A stretch of 45,659 nucleotides of DNA from Thermobrachium celere DSM 8682 (GCF_000430995.1 NZ_HF952018.1:698437-744095); one strand, 5' to 3'; positions 23,947-33,385 are shown, counted from the stretch's first letter. The notes: a model not told the origin generated them from the sequence alone. Translations and numbers: made by a program.

Positions 23947-25209
23947 ATGAGCAATATAGTTGCAGCCTTAGATATAGGTTCATCTAAAGTTTGTGTAGTT
24001 ATAGCAGAAATGAAGAATAAGCAGTTTAATGTTTTGGGTGTTGGGACCTCCGAATGTAAAGGTGTTAAAAAGGGGATTATCGTAGATATAGATACAACAG
24101 TTGAAGCAATAATAAATGCTCTAAAGCAAGCAGAGCATATGTCAAATAAGAAAATCAAATCAGTTTTTGTAAATATCCCTGGAGGATATACAAATCTATA
24201 TAAAACAAAGGGCGTTATTGCTGTTTCAAGAGATGACAAGGAAATAACAAAAGAGGATGTTTCAAGAGTTCTTGAAGCTGCAAAGGTTGTAGCTATTCCA
24301 CAGGATAAGGAAATAATTGACATAATACCTGAACAATATATAGTTGACGGTTATGATGAAATAAGAGATCCTATCGGAATGGTTGGTGTTAGATTAGAGG
24401 TAGATGCAAATTTGATAGTTGCATCATGTACAACAGTTCAAAACATAATAAGAAGCATTCAAAAGGCAGGACTTCAATGTGATGGAATAATATTAGAGCC
24501 ATTAGCAACATCAAGCGTTGTTTTAAGCGATGATGAAAAGGAATTAGGAGTTGCTCTTGTAGATGTTGGTGCAGAGACAACAGATATATCTGTATTTAAA
24601 AAGGGAGCATTGGTTTATACAAAGGTGATTCCAGTTGGAGGAAATCATATAACAAATGATATTTCCATCATATGTAAGATAACTTCTACTGATGCAGAAA
24701 AAATTAAGAGACAATATGGTGTTGCTACTTCAAATTTAATACGAAATAATGATATAATAAAGATAAACAGCATCGGCGGTAAATCAGAAAAGGAAGTATA
24801 CTTAAAGGATATAGCAGAGATCATGGAAGCTAGAATTTCAGAAATGCTATATCTAGTAAGAAAAGAGCTTGAAGATAAGAACCTATATAATTCAATATCT
24901 GCTGGTGTTGTTATTACTGGAGGAGGACTTTTTAACATAAAAGGAATTCAAGATACTGCTCAGGCAAGCTTTGAATTGCCTGTTAGATTTGGATATCCTA
25001 ATTATATAGGTGTTGCAAATCCTGTTTACTCAGCATCAGCTGGTATAGCATATTATGCATTAAAGGAAAAGAAAGCAAGTACTGTAGAGTATGGACAGAC
25101 AGTTTCAAAAAAGGAGGAAGTATATCAAGTAGAAGAGGAAGAAGAAGACGTATCAAGATCATCAGGAATCATAGAAAAGATCAAAGAATTCTTTGCAGAC
25201 TTTTTCTAA
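23947..25209 (+). CDS. ftsA: Cell division protein FtsA
   Basis: Actin-like ATPase that tethers FtsZ to the membrane. 420 residues: phosphate-1 motif ALDIGSSKVCVVIAE at 7-21, the 1C domain insertion, phosphate-2 VALVDVGAETTDISV near 199-213, the adenosine motif VITGGGLFNIKG near 321-332, and a C-terminal amphipathic membrane helix (GIIEKIKEFFADFF). An acidic linker (EVYQVEEEEEDV) precedes that helix. GGGAGG at 23930-23935 sets the ATG. ftsZ follows 21 bp later. Confidence 0.95.
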   Translation: MSNIVAALDIGSSKVCVVIAEMKNKQFNVLGVGTSECKGVKKGIIVDIDTTVEAIINALKQAEHMSNKKIKSVFVNIPGGYTNLYKTKGVIAVSRDDKEITKEDVSRVLEAAKVVAIPQDKEIIDIIPEQYIVDGYDEIRDPIGMVGVRLEVDANLIVASCTTVQNIIRSIQKAGLQCDGIILEPLATSSVVLSDDEKELGVALVDVGAETTDISVFKKGALVYTKVIPVGGNHITNDISIICKITSTDAEKIKRQYGVATSNLIRNNDIIKINSIGGKSEKEVYLKDIAEIMEARISEMLYLVRKELEDKNLYNSISAGVVITGGGLFNIKGIQDTAQASFELPVRFGYPNYIGVANPVYSASAGIAYYALKEKKASTVEYGQTVSKKEEVYQVEEEEEDVSRSSGIIEKIKEFFADFF

Positions 25210-25230
25210 AATACAAAAGGGGGTATAATT

Positions 25231-26307
25231 GTGCTAGATTTTGATTTTGAAATTGAATCAGGTGCTCAAATAAAAGTAGTAGGTGTAGGCGGCGGTGGAA
25301 ATAACGCTGTTAATAGAATGATAGAGTCAGGACTTTCAGGTGTTGAATTTATTTCAGTTAATACAGATAGACAAGCATTATATCTATCAAAGGCTGGCCA
25401 AAAAATACAAATTGGAGAAAAGATGACAAAAGGGCTTGGAGCAGGAGCTAATCCTGAAATTGGTGAGAAGTCAGCAGAAGAAAGTAGAGAAGAAATTATG
25501 CAGGCTCTTAAGGGTTCAGACCTTGTATTTATAACTGCTGGTATGGGTGGAGGTACTGGTACTGGTGCAGCACCTGTAATAGCAGAAATAGCAAAAGAGA
25601 TGGGTATATTAACTGTAGGAGTTGTAACAAAGCCATTTATGTTTGAAGGTAGAGTTAGAATGATAAATGCTGAAAAGGGAATAGCTAAGCTTAAGGAAAA
25701 GGTAGATACACTTGTTACAATTCCAAATGACAGGCTTTTACATGTAGTTGATAAAAAGACACCAATTACTGAAGCATTCAGAATTGCAGATGATGTATTA
25801 AGACAAGGTGTTCAAGGTATATCAGACTTAATAGTAAAGCCAGGTTTAATTAACCTAGACTTTGCTGACATAAAAACAATTATGTTAAATAGAGGTCTAG
25901 CCCATATGGGTATAGGTAGAGCATCAGGTGAAAACAGAGCAATTGAAGCAGCAAAGATGGCTATATCAAGCCCACTTCTTGAAACAACTATAGATGGAGC
26001 AACAGGGGTATTACTAAACATTACAGGTGGTTCAAACTTAACACTATTTGAAGTAAATGAAGCCGCAGAACAAGTAAGACAGGCGGCAGACCCAGATGCT
26101 AATATCATATTTGGTACAGCATTAGATGAAAGTTTAGGAGATGAAATAAGAATAACTGTTATTGCGACTGGTTTTGACAAGATAACAGAAATAAAGGCAA
26201 CTCCAAAGAATAAAGAAGAAGTTATAGAAAAGGTTGCAGTTACTATAGAAGATGATTCAGACTTAGATATTCCTCCATTTATAAGAAATCAAAGAGCAAG
26301 AAGATAA
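25231..26307 (+). CDS. ftsZ: Cell division GTPase FtsZ
   Basis: Tubulin-like GTPase forming the Z ring. 358 residues starting at GTG, behind AAAAGGGGG. Visible are [14 protein letters not shown] at 17-30, the tubulin signature [16 protein letters not shown] near 107-122 and the T7 loop [11 protein letters not shown] near 207-217. The C-terminal peptide is [13 protein letters not shown], the tail that binds FtsA and SepF; both partners are in the window. The linker is short, so the protein is at the small end of the family. Confidence 0.97.
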   Translation: MLDFDFEIESGAQIKVVGVGGGGNNAVNRMIESGLSGVEFISVNTDRQALYLSKAGQKIQIGEKMTKGLGAGANPEIGEKSAEESREEIMQALKGSDLVFITAGMGGGTGTGAAPVIAEIAKEMGILTVGVVTKPFMFEGRVRMINAEKGIAKLKEKVDTLVTIPNDRLLHVVDKKTPITEAFRIADDVLRQGVQGISDLIVKPGLINLDFADIKTIMLNRGLAHMGIGRASGENRAIEAAKMAISSPLLETTIDGATGVLLNITGGSNLTLFEVNEAAEQVRQAADPDANIIFGTALDESLGDEIRITVIATGFDKITEIKATPKNKEEVIEKVAVTIEDDSDLDIPPFIRNQRARR

Positions 26308-26335
26308 GATGTCCAAAGGGACATCTTATTTTTTT
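26304..26335 (+). terminator. Rho-independent terminator after ftsZ
   Basis: TAAGATGTCC pairs with GGACATCTTA across a short loop, followed by TTTTTTTA. It ends the dcw transcript, so the sporulation genes that follow depend on a separate promoter. Confidence 0.92.
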
Positions 26336-26409
26336 ATGTTTTTAGACTTATTTTTATTGTATAAAAAAATCATAAAATGTATTTATTTTTTATATATATA
26401 GATTATGAT

Positions 26410-26442
26410 ATGACAAAATTTATGCTTATAAGGTTGTATAAT
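26410..26442 (+). promoter_or_regulatory. Candidate Spo0A-type promoter of spoIIGA-sigE
   Basis: ATGACA (26410-26415) and a perfect TATAAT (26437-26442) are 21 bp apart. The Bacillus spoIIG promoter is known for an abnormally long 22-bp spacer with Spo0A boxes on its -35. Here TATGACA at 26409-26415 matches the 0A box TTCGACA at 5 of 7 positions. The reading is an analogy plus a partial match. Confidence 0.4.
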
Positions 26443-26477
26443 TAAAATAAAAAGTTGTCCACGGAGGTGGGCATAAT

Positions 26478-27368
26478 ATGAATATTATATATATTGACGT
26501 TCTTTTGATTGAAAACGTTTTAATTAATTTTTTGATTTTATATGTTGTTTACAGGTTTTGCAGAGTCAAGAGAAATCTATCCTACTTGTTTTTATCATCA
26601 CTTATTGGGGCATTATATGTATTTATAGTCTTTTTCCCAGCGCTTAGTATGTTTTATTCGGCACTTATGAAGTTTTGTGTATCTATACTTATGATTATAA
26701 TAGCATTTTGGCCTAGAACATTTAGGGCATTTTTGAAGATGCTGTTAATATTTTATGGTGTTGCGTTTTTCCTGGGAGGAGCTATTATATCAATATTTTA
26801 CTTAGTAAATGATAAAATGGTTAGTTCAGTGAATGGGGTTATGCTTTTGAATAAAATTTCGTCTAAGTATTTAATATATGGAGTTATTGTGTCAATATTT
26901 GTTGTTAAGATATTATTTGATGTAGTTGATAGGTATTTTGATATAAAAAATAGGACAGTTCAAATTACAGTTATCAACAATGAAAAATCTATTAAATTAA
27001 CGGCACTTCTTGACACAGGTAATTGTTTGAAGGATCCAATTTCTGGTCATCCAATTATAATAGTTGATATTAAATATATTGCTGATATACTGCCAAATGA
27101 AGTAATTGATTTAGTTATGAATAATAGAGATATTGCTGATATAAAGGACTTTGAAATAAGTAAGAGAATAAGAATAATTCCATATATGACAATAGGTGTT
27201 GAAAACGGGCTTTTAATTGGATACAGAGTTGATTATGTTTATGTAATTTCTAAAAATAAAGTAGGAGTAATTAAAGATCCTATATTAGCTCTATCAAGAA
27301 GAAACTTGTCAACAAAGGATGATTATCAGGCAATTGCTTATCCAGAAATAATAAGTTGGGAGGTATGA
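26478..27368 (+). CDS. spoIIGA: Pro-sigma-E processing aspartic peptidase
   Basis: A membrane-embedded aspartic protease at the sporulation septum that removes the pro-sequence of sigma-E when triggered by SpoIIR from the forespore. 296 residues: five hydrophobic segments in about 5-150, then a cytoplasmic protease half with the catalytic motif ALLDTGN, Asp179, and LSRRNLS near the end. GGAGGTGG precedes the ATG. The substrate gene sigE starts 5 bp after its stop. Confidence 0.95.
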   Translation: MNIIYIDVLLIENVLINFLILYVVYRFCRVKRNLSYLFLSSLIGALYVFIVFFPALSMFYSALMKFCVSILMIIIAFWPRTFRAFLKMLLIFYGVAFFLGGAIISIFYLVNDKMVSSVNGVMLLNKISSKYLIYGVIVSIFVVKILFDVVDRYFDIKNRTVQITVINNEKSIKLTALLDTGNCLKDPISGHPIIIVDIKYIADILPNEVIDLVMNNRDIADIKDFEISKRIRIIPYMTIGVENGLLIGYRVDYVYVISKNKVGVIKDPILALSRRNLSTKDDYQAIAYPEIISWEV

Positions 27369-27372
27369 ATGT

Positions 27373-28098
27373 ATGGCTATATTTAATTTATTTGTTGAGT
27401 TTATAAGAAAATTATTTTCAAATATTTATAGATATATATTTGGAACTGATGAGGTTTATTATATAGGAGGTAACGATGTTCTGCCACCGCCACTTTCTAA
27501 TGAAGAGGAAAAAGAGTTGGTGGATAGATTAAAGGCAGGGGATGAAACAGTAAAAAATATATTGATTGAAAGAAACTTAAGGTTAGTTGTCTATATTGCA
27601 AGAAAATTTGAAAATACAGGTGTTGGAGTTGAGGATTTAGTTTCAATTGGTACGATAGGGCTTATAAAGGCTGTTAATACATTTGACCCTGTAAAAAAAA
27701 TAAAATTAGCAACTTATGCATCAAGATGTATTGAAAATGAAATATTGATGTATCTAAGAAGAAATAGCAGAATAAAGGCTGAGGTATCCTTTGATGAACC
27801 TTTAAATGTTGACTGGGATGGGAATGAATTGCTTTTATCTGATATTTTGGGTACAGATACAGATCTTATTTTCAATTATATTGAAGATGATGTTGAAAAA
27901 CAGCTTTTAAGAAATGCAATGGGTAAGCTTTCAAAGAGGGAACAACAAATTGTAAGCCTAAGATTTGGACTTGCAGGTGGTGGAGAAAAAACACAGAAGG
28001 AAGTTGCAGATATTTTAGGTATATCTCAATCTTATATATCAAGATTAGAAAAGAAGATAATAAGAAGACTAAGGAAAGAAATAACAAAAATGACATAA
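27373..28098 (+). CDS. sigE: Sporulation sigma factor sigma-E (pro-form)
   Basis: Directs early mother-cell transcription. 241 residues: the first roughly 25 form a membrane-binding pro-sequence ([20 protein letters not shown]) removed by SpoIIGA. Region 2 follows ([60 protein letters not shown]), then region 4 with the helix-turn-helix [20 protein letters not shown] near the C-terminus. It sits between its protease gene and sigG, the conserved arrangement. TGGGAGG lies nine bases before the ATG. Confidence 0.96.
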   Translation: MAIFNLFVEFIRKLFSNIYRYIFGTDEVYYIGGNDVLPPPLSNEEEKELVDRLKAGDETVKNILIERNLRLVVYIARKFENTGVGVEDLVSIGTIGLIKAVNTFDPVKKIKLATYASRCIENEILMYLRRNSRIKAEVSFDEPLNVDWDGNELLLSDILGTDTDLIFNYIEDDVEKQLLRNAMGKLSKREQQIVSLRFGLAGGGEKTQKEVADILGISQSYISRLEKKIIRRLRKEITKMT

Positions 28099-28117
28099 TA
28101 TATCATGAATAAATAAT

Positions 28118-28168
28118 AATCCCTTCGGAAATAATTTTAATACAAACTTCTGAAGGGGTTGATTTTTT
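28118..28168 (+). promoter_or_regulatory. Hairpin enclosing the sigG ribosome binding site
   Basis: AATCCCTTCGGAA at 28118-28130 pairs with TTCTGAAGGGGTT at 28148-28160 over 13 positions (two G-U). The 3' arm contains AAGGGG, the SD of sigG. TTTTTT at 28163-28168 then runs into the start codon, so the same structure could act as a terminator, a translation block, or both. Confidence 0.65.
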
Positions 28169-28942
28169 ATGCAGACAAATAAAGTTGAAATATGTGGAGT
28201 AAATACATCAAAACTTCCTGTACTTTCAAATGAAGAAATGCAGGAGTTGTTAATAAAAATGAAAAAAGGAGATAAAGAAGCTAGAGAAAAATTTATAAAA
28301 GGTAATCTAAGGCTTGTATTAAGTGTTATTCAAAGATTTAATAATAGAGGAGAAAATGTTGATGACCTGTTTCAAGTAGGATGCATCGGATTAATCAAAG
28401 CAATTGATAACTTTGATTTAAGTCAAAATGTGAAATTTTCTACATATGCAGTCCCAATGGTTATAGGAGAAATAAGAAGGTATCTTAGGGATAATAACTC
28501 AATAAGGGTTAGTAGATCTCTAAGGGATATTGCCTATAGGGCACTACAGGTTAGGGATAGTCTAATATCAAAAAACAATAAGGAGCCAACCGTATCAGAA
28601 ATAGCTAAGGAACTTGATGTACCTAGAGAGGAGGTAGTATTTGCTCTAGATGCAATACAAGATCCTATTTCATTGTTTGAACCTATCTATCATGATAATG
28701 GCGATGCAATATATGTTATGGACCAAATCAGTGATAGCAAGAATACAGATGATAGCTGGATAGAAAATATATCAATAAAACAAGCACTTCAGAAGTTATC
28801 AAGTAGAGAAAAGCTTATTTTGACCTTAAGATTTTTTGAAGGAAAAACTCAGATGGAGGTTGCAGAAGAGATTGGTATATCACAGGCGCAGGTGTCAAGA
28901 CTTGAAAAATCGGCACTTGCGCATATGAGGAAATACATTTAA
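28169..28942 (+). CDS. sigG: Sporulation sigma factor sigma-G
   Basis: Directs late forespore transcription. 257 residues with sigma-F/G architecture: N-terminal VEICGVNTSKLPVLSN (the SpoIIAB-contact region of sigma-G), region 2 (GNLRLVLSVIQRFNNRGENV, DDLFQVGCIGLIKAIDNFD), region 3 and region 4 (TQMEVAEEIGISQAQVSRLE). The SD lies in a hairpin and 10 bases from the ATG, so translation is probably weak. No clear sigma-F or sigma-G promoter is visible in the 70-bp gap; read-through from sigE is possible. Confidence 0.96.
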   Translation: MQTNKVEICGVNTSKLPVLSNEEMQELLIKMKKGDKEAREKFIKGNLRLVLSVIQRFNNRGENVDDLFQVGCIGLIKAIDNFDLSQNVKFSTYAVPMVIGEIRRYLRDNNSIRVSRSLRDIAYRALQVRDSLISKNNKEPTVSEIAKELDVPREEVVFALDAIQDPISLFEPIYHDNGDAIYVMDQISDSKNTDDSWIENISIKQALQKLSSREKLILTLRFFEGKTQMEVAEEIGISQAQVSRLEKSALAHMRKYI

Positions 28943-28965
28943 ATAATGTATTTATAAAACAAAAT

Positions 28966-29041
28966 TAAAAAGTCCTTTGATTGGTTTTTAGACTAATTTA
29001 AAATATAATGATGTCTAAAAACCAACTCAAGGGACTTTTTT
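28966..29041 (+). terminator. Long-stem terminator after sigG
   Basis: AAAAAGTCCTTTGA-TTGGTTTTTAGAC pairs with its complement ending at GGGACTTTTTT, with one bulge and one G-U, giving about 26 bp around an AT-rich loop. T runs at the 3' side make it terminate + strand transcription; A-rich flanks would let it work from the other side too. Confidence 0.85.
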
Positions 29042-29104
29042 AGTTGTGTTTATATTCATTTTTAATTTTATTTGTGAATATAATTTTCTAGGGGGTTGAT
29101 TACT

Positions 29105-29380
29105 ATGAAAAATAAGGATGATAAATTTATTGCTTTATCTCAACTAAGACAAATGGAGGTTATAGATGTATCTTCAGGTAAAAAATTAGGATTTATAAGT
29201 GATATTATATTTGATGATGATTTTACCAAGATAGAAAGTCTTGTACTTCCGCCAGAGGGTGGACTTTTTTCTATATTCAAAAAAAGGGAGGAGATTATAA
29301 TTCCTTGGCAGGATATAAAGACATTAGGTGTTGATGTTATATTAGTAGAAAGACACCAAGAAAATTCAAATGATAAATAG
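29105..29380 (+). CDS. YlmC/YmxH-family PRC-barrel protein
   Basis: A 91-residue PRC-barrel protein: ALSQLRQMEVIDVSSGKKLG at 9-28, a short hairpin and IPWQDIKTLGVDVILVE near the end. YlmC/YmxH family genes are linked to sporulation and division regions throughout the Firmicutes; the molecular role is unknown. GGGGGTTGAT at 29091-29100 selects the ATG at 29105. Its position right after sigG is conserved. Confidence 0.88.
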   Translation: MKNKDDKFIALSQLRQMEVIDVSSGKKLGFISDIIFDDDFTKIESLVLPPEGGLFSIFKKREEIIIPWQDIKTLGVDVILVERHQENSNDK

Positions 29381-29464
29381 ACATATGAAATTAAGAAAAA
29401 ATAAGATATATTTTGTAATATGTATTTATATATTGTTTTTCAGAAATAACAATTTTTTTTGTGT

Positions 29465-29493
29465 TAGACAAAACTATATATAGTAAATATAAT
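29465..29493 (+). promoter_or_regulatory. nrdR promoter with NrdR-box palindrome in the spacer
   Basis: -35 TAGACA (29465-29470), a 17-bp spacer and -10 TATAAT (29488-29493). Inside the spacer lies the perfect 12-bp palindrome ACTATATATAGT (29473-29484), which fits the NrdR box core (CWATATATWG). NrdR boxes usually occur in pairs; I found no convincing second box at the expected distance. Confidence 0.6.
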
Positions 29494-29532
29494 TATCACA
29501 GTACACTAAATGTTGATGTTTGGAGTGATAAA

Positions 29533-29988
29533 ATGAGATGTCCCTTCTGCAATCATATCGAAACTAAGGTATTAGATTCAAGGCATAATGAAGATCATAC
29601 GTCTATAAGAAGACGTCGAGAATGTTTAAGTTGCCTAAAGAGATTTACAACATATGAGAAAATTGAGGATTTACCTATTTATGTTATAAAAAGAGATGGC
29701 AGTAGAGAACCATTTGATAAAAGAAAAATATTAAATGGAATCTTAAAGTCATGTGAAAAAAGGCCTGTTTCAATTTCCAGTATCGAATCCATTGTAGATG
29801 ATATTGAAAGAGTAATTTTCAATTCTATGGAACAAGAAATAAATAGTAGCTTCATAGGGGAACTTGTAATGGAAAGGCTCAGAAACCTAGATGATGTTGC
29901 TTATGTTAGATTTGCCTCTGTTTATAGGCAATTTAAAGATATAAATACATTTTTAGAAGAACTTCAAAAACTACTAAAGGAAAAGTAG
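29533..29988 (+). CDS. nrdR: Transcriptional repressor NrdR
   Basis: Nucleotide-sensing repressor of ribonucleotide reductase genes. 151 residues: zinc ribbon with Cys3, Cys6, Cys31 and Cys34 (MRCPFC, CLSC), the basic SIRRRRE, then an ATP-cone domain from about 49 ([18 protein letters not shown]). The ATG at 29533 gives the standard MRCPFC N-terminus and has GGAGTGAT as SD; the longer in-frame extension starts within the promoter and is ruled out. It precedes nrdD and nrdG, its probable targets. Confidence 0.95.
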   Translation: MRCPFCNHIETKVLDSRHNEDHTSIRRRRECLSCLKRFTTYEKIEDLPIYVIKRDGSREPFDKRKILNGILKSCEKRPVSISSIESIVDDIERVIFNSMEQEINSSFIGELVMERLRNLDDVAYVRFASVYRQFKDINTFLEELQKLLKEK

Positions 29989-30003
29989 AAAGGGTGTTTT
30001 TTT

Positions 30004-32034
30004 ATGTTTAGCCAAATTAAAAAGAGAGACGGTAGAATAGTTAACTTTAGTAAGGAAAAGATTTCAAGGGCGATATTTATGTCAGCAAGGGAAGTTGGTG
30101 GTTCTGATTTTGCAATGGCAGACAGCATTGCAGACAAAGTTATAAATTATATGGCGACTGTTTTACCACCTGATGAAATTCCTACTGTAGAGTTTGTTCA
30201 AGATTGTGTTGAAAAGGTTCTAATAGAAGATGGACATGCTAAAACAGCTAAGGCATATATTTTATATAGAGCTAAAAGAACAAGATATAGAGAAGCAAAG
30301 ACTGAACTTATGGATATTGTAAGAGAAATATTAGTTGAAACTAGCAGAGAAAATGCAAATATAGGAAATTCTCCTTCTGCTAAGATGCTTCAAATAGCTT
30401 CTGCAGCAAGTAAACAATACTATTTATCAAATGTTATACCAGAGCACATTGCAAAGGCCCATATAAACTGTGATATACATATACACGACTTGGATTTTTA
30501 TGGTAAAACATTAAATTGTCTTCAAATAGATTTAACAAAACTATTATTAAATGGTTTTAATACAGGTTATGGTTATATTAGGCCACCTAAGAGAATATCA
30601 TCAGCAACAGCGCAGGCAGCTATAATACTTCAAAGCAACCAAAATGATATGTATGGAGGACAAAGTTTCCCTCATTTTGACAAGTCAATGGCTGAGGTTA
30701 TAAGAAACCTCAAGGAAAAACCTTCATATGAAGAAATATTCCAAGCTATGGAGGCTTTAATATATAATCTAAACAGCATGCATTCAAGAGCAGGTGCACA
30801 AGTTCCATTCAGCTCAATAAATTTAGGAACTGATACTACAGAAGAAGGAAGAATGGTTATAAAAGCTGTACTAGAGGTATTTGATAAAGGATTAGGAAAG
30901 GGAGAAAGTCCTATATTTCCTAATTTAGTGTTTAGAGTTAAAGAAGGAGTTAACCTAAATGAAGGCGATCCAAATTATGACCTATTTAAATTAGCTATAA
31001 AGGTCGCATCCCATAGAATGAATCCTACATTTAGTTTTATGGATTCAAGTTTTAATAAGAAATATGGTGATGAAATATCATACATGGGATGTAGAACAAG
31101 AACTATTCAAAATAGAAATGGTCTTGAGATTTCAGCAGGAAGAGGTAATATTGCACCTGTTACAATAAACTTACCAAGACTTGCATTAAAGGCTGGTTTT
31201 GGTAATATAGATGGCTTCTTTGAAGAATTTGATAAAATACTTGATCTTTGTAAAGAACAGCTTCTTCATAGATTTAATATACTTGCTAAACTAAAGGTTA
31301 AGGATCTACCATTTTTAATGGGACAAAAGCTATATATGGGGTCTGAAAACCTAAAGGAAGATGATGAAATATTAGAGGCAATTAAAAATGGTACATTAGG
31401 TATAGGATTTATAGGTTTAGCAGAAACTCTTGTTGCGTTAATTGGAAAACACCATGGAGAAGATGAAGAAGCATTAGATTTAGGGTTAAAAATAGTTAAG
31501 TATTTAAGAGATTACTGTGATAGAGCTAGTGAAGAAACAGGATTGAACTTTGTTGCTTATGCTACTCCAGCTGAGGGAACAGCAGGTAGATTTGTACCAA
31601 AGGATAGAGATAGATATGGACTAATAAAAGGTGTAACAGATAAGGAGTTTTATACAAATTCATTCCATGTACCAGTGTATTATGAAATAAGTATGTTTGA
31701 TAAGATAAAAATAGAGGGTAAGTTCCATAGCCTATGTAATGGTGGACATATAACATATGTAGAATTGCCATCTACTTTTGAACACAATCTTGATGCCTTT
31801 GAAAAAATTATTAAATGGATGAAGGAATGCGATGTTGGATATGCTGGAGTAAATTTCCCAATAGATGAATGTAGAGTGTGTGGCTATAGGGGAGTTATAA
31901 ATGATTCTGAATGTCCTGTATGTGAAAGTAGTGACATAAGAAGAATAAGAAGAATAACAGGATATTTATCAACAACTGATAGATTTAATGATGCAAAACT
32001 GAAGGAACTTTCAATGAGGGTTAAGCATCTATAA
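30004..32034 (+). CDS. nrdD: Anaerobic (class III) ribonucleoside-triphosphate reductase
   Basis: Makes dNTPs from NTPs by glycyl-radical chemistry. 676 residues: an N-terminal ATP cone (IKKRDGRIVNFSKEKISRAI) for allosteric control, the central catalytic barrel, and the C-terminal zinc site CRVC/CPVC (Cys623, 626, 637, 640) followed by the radical loop RRITGYL with Gly653. It is somewhat shorter than the enterobacterial enzyme. It starts 15 bp after nrdR, so both share the NrdR-box promoter. The enzyme is oxygen sensitive, which supports an anaerobic host. Confidence 0.96.
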   Translation: MFSQIKKRDGRIVNFSKEKISRAIFMSAREVGGSDFAMADSIADKVINYMATVLPPDEIPTVEFVQDCVEKVLIEDGHAKTAKAYILYRAKRTRYREAKTELMDIVREILVETSRENANIGNSPSAKMLQIASAASKQYYLSNVIPEHIAKAHINCDIHIHDLDFYGKTLNCLQIDLTKLLLNGFNTGYGYIRPPKRISSATAQAAIILQSNQNDMYGGQSFPHFDKSMAEVIRNLKEKPSYEEIFQAMEALIYNLNSMHSRAGAQVPFSSINLGTDTTEEGRMVIKAVLEVFDKGLGKGESPIFPNLVFRVKEGVNLNEGDPNYDLFKLAIKVASHRMNPTFSFMDSSFNKKYGDEISYMGCRTRTIQNRNGLEISAGRGNIAPVTINLPRLALKAGFGNIDGFFEEFDKILDLCKEQLLHRFNILAKLKVKDLPFLMGQKLYMGSENLKEDDEILEAIKNGTLGIGFIGLAETLVALIGKHHGEDEEALDLGLKIVKYLRDYCDRASEETGLNFVAYATPAEGTAGRFVPKDRDRYGLIKGVTDKEFYTNSFHVPVYYEISMFDKIKIEGKFHSLCNGGHITYVELPSTFEHNLDAFEKIIKWMKECDVGYAGVNFPIDECRVCGYRGVINDSECPVCESSDIRRIRRITGYLSTTDRFNDAKLKELSMRVKHL

Positions 32035-32042
32035 ATTTAACA

Positions 32043-32085
32043 TAAATTTAGCATGCTTTTAATATTAAAGCATGCTAAATTTTTA
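32043..32085 (+). terminator. Hairpin between nrdD and nrdG
   Basis: AAATTTAGCATGCTTT pairs with AAAGCATGCTAAATTT around a few AT bases, followed by TTAATTAT. It probably attenuates transcription so that less activase than reductase is made. Confidence 0.7.
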
Positions 32086-32115
32086 ATTATATATTATAAT
32101 GAAAGTGGTGATAGT

Positions 32116-32607
32116 ATGAAAATTAGAATAGCAGGAATAAATAGAGAAAGTTTAGTAGATGGTCCAGGTATAAGATATGTTATATTTTCTCAAGGTTGTT
32201 TCCATAACTGCAGAGGATGTCACAATAAAGAGACGCATCCACTAGATGGAGGATATGAGGTAGAATTAGATTATATATATAACGATATTATTCAAAATAA
32301 GTATATAGATGGTGTTACCTTTTCAGGTGGAGATCCTTTTGTTCAAGTTGAAAAGTTTATTCATCTTGCTAAAAGGCTTAAAGAAAAAAATATACACATA
32401 ATATGCTATACTGGATATTTATATGATGATATATTAAAAGATAGTAAAAAAAGAGAATTATTGAATTATATAGACATTTTAATTGATGGGCCCTTTGTTT
32501 TAGAACAAAGAACACTAAAAAAGCCATTTGTTGGTTCTTTAAATCAAAGGATTATAGATGTGAAAAAATCATTAAAGGAAAATAAAATAATTGAGGTTAA
32601 GTGGTGA
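32116..32607 (+). CDS. nrdG: Anaerobic ribonucleotide reductase activating enzyme (radical SAM)
   Basis: Generates the glycyl radical on NrdD from S-adenosylmethionine. 163 residues with CxxxCxxC at Cys28, Cys32 and Cys35 (CFHNCRGC), the DGPGIRYVIFSQG stretch before it and the SAM-binding GVTFSGGDPF near 68-77. AAAGTGGTGAT at 32102-32112 selects the ATG at 32116 over an upstream in-frame start. The next gene begins four bases after its stop. Confidence 0.95.
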   Translation: MKIRIAGINRESLVDGPGIRYVIFSQGCFHNCRGCHNKETHPLDGGYEVELDYIYNDIIQNKYIDGVTFSGGDPFVQVEKFIHLAKRLKEKNIHIICYTGYLYDDILKDSKKRELLNYIDILIDGPFVLEQRTLKKPFVGSLNQRIIDVKKSLKENKIIEVKW

Positions 32608-32611
32608 TGTT

Positions 32612-33373
32612 ATGGGTTTTGAGTTTGTAAGTGTAAATGGCAGTAAATATCTTAAAAATAGAGAGCTTGAGAAAATGAATGTAAAACATTTCTTTTCAAC
32701 CAGAATTGGAGGCTTTAGTAAGGGAAATTATTCAGAACTAAACCTTGGAGTTTATACAGAAGATGATGCTGATGATGTTTATAGAAATATGGAAAAGGCA
32801 TTTACAGACAACAAGATGAATTTAAATAATGCTGTGTATTTAAAACAAGTTCATAGTGATAAAATTTATATAGTAGATAGAAGTAATTTTATGGATATAA
32901 AAGGTAAATTTGGTGATGCACTTATAACAAAAGAAAGGGATTTACCTATTGGTGTATTTACAGCAGACTGTGTTCCAGCATTAGTTTATGACAGTAAAAA
33001 TAATATAATAGCCTCTGTGCATGCTGGCTGGAAGGGGACTTATAAGTGTATTTTAAAAAAGACCATTGAAATAATGGTAGAAGAGTTAAATGCAGATGTA
33101 AATTATACGTATGTGATATTGGGGCCAGCAATTGCAAAATGTTGTTTTGAAGTTAGCGTGGATGTTGCAGATAAATTTAATTTTATAGAAAAAAGAGAGG
33201 GAGTATATTTTGTAGACTTATTTTTGGAGAATAAAAAGCAGGCATTAAGTTTAGGGGTAGATGAAAAAAATATATATATATCTAATATCTGCACAAAGTG
33301 TAATAACAATTTATTCTATTCATATAGGGTAAACAATAGTACAGGAAGAATAGGCACTTTTATATCACTCTAG
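32612..33373 (+). CDS. pgeF: Purine nucleoside phosphorylase / laccase-domain protein (YlmD)
   Basis: A 253-residue protein of the YfiH/PgeF (multicopper polyphenol oxidoreductase-like) family. Members have been shown to phosphorolyse purine nucleosides, and the Escherichia coli one edits peptidoglycan precursors. Zinc-site motifs are present: QVHSDKIYIVD near 87-97, TADCVPALVYD near 119-129 and SVHAGWKGT near 137-145. GTGGTGAT at 32601-32608 sets the ATG at 32612. YlmD genes usually belong to the ylmE-sepF block; here it is tied to nrdG instead. Confidence 0.9.
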   Translation: MGFEFVSVNGSKYLKNRELEKMNVKHFFSTRIGGFSKGNYSELNLGVYTEDDADDVYRNMEKAFTDNKMNLNNAVYLKQVHSDKIYIVDRSNFMDIKGKFGDALITKERDLPIGVFTADCVPALVYDSKNNIIASVHAGWKGTYKCILKKTIEIMVEELNADVNYTYVILGPAIAKCCFEVSVDVADKFNFIEKREGVYFVDLFLENKKQALSLGVDEKNIYISNICTKCNNNLFYSYRVNNSTGRIGTFISL

Positions 33374-33385
33374 GGAGGTAAGTTT

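Noticed and set aside
29461-29532. N-terminal extension of NrdR to an upstream GTG
   Set aside because: The extension would be read from the promoter and NrdR-box DNA, and the zinc ribbon begins at MRCPFC as in the family.
32095-32100. TATAAT as a separate nrdG promoter
   Set aside because: The implied start point falls within the nrdG SD, and no -35 element is at the right distance.
32102-32108. AAAGTGG at the nrdG ribosome binding site as an MraZ box
   Set aside because: A single copy without a phased partner; it is explained by the Shine-Dalgarno function. The same applies to the lone CCACTTT at 41301-41307.
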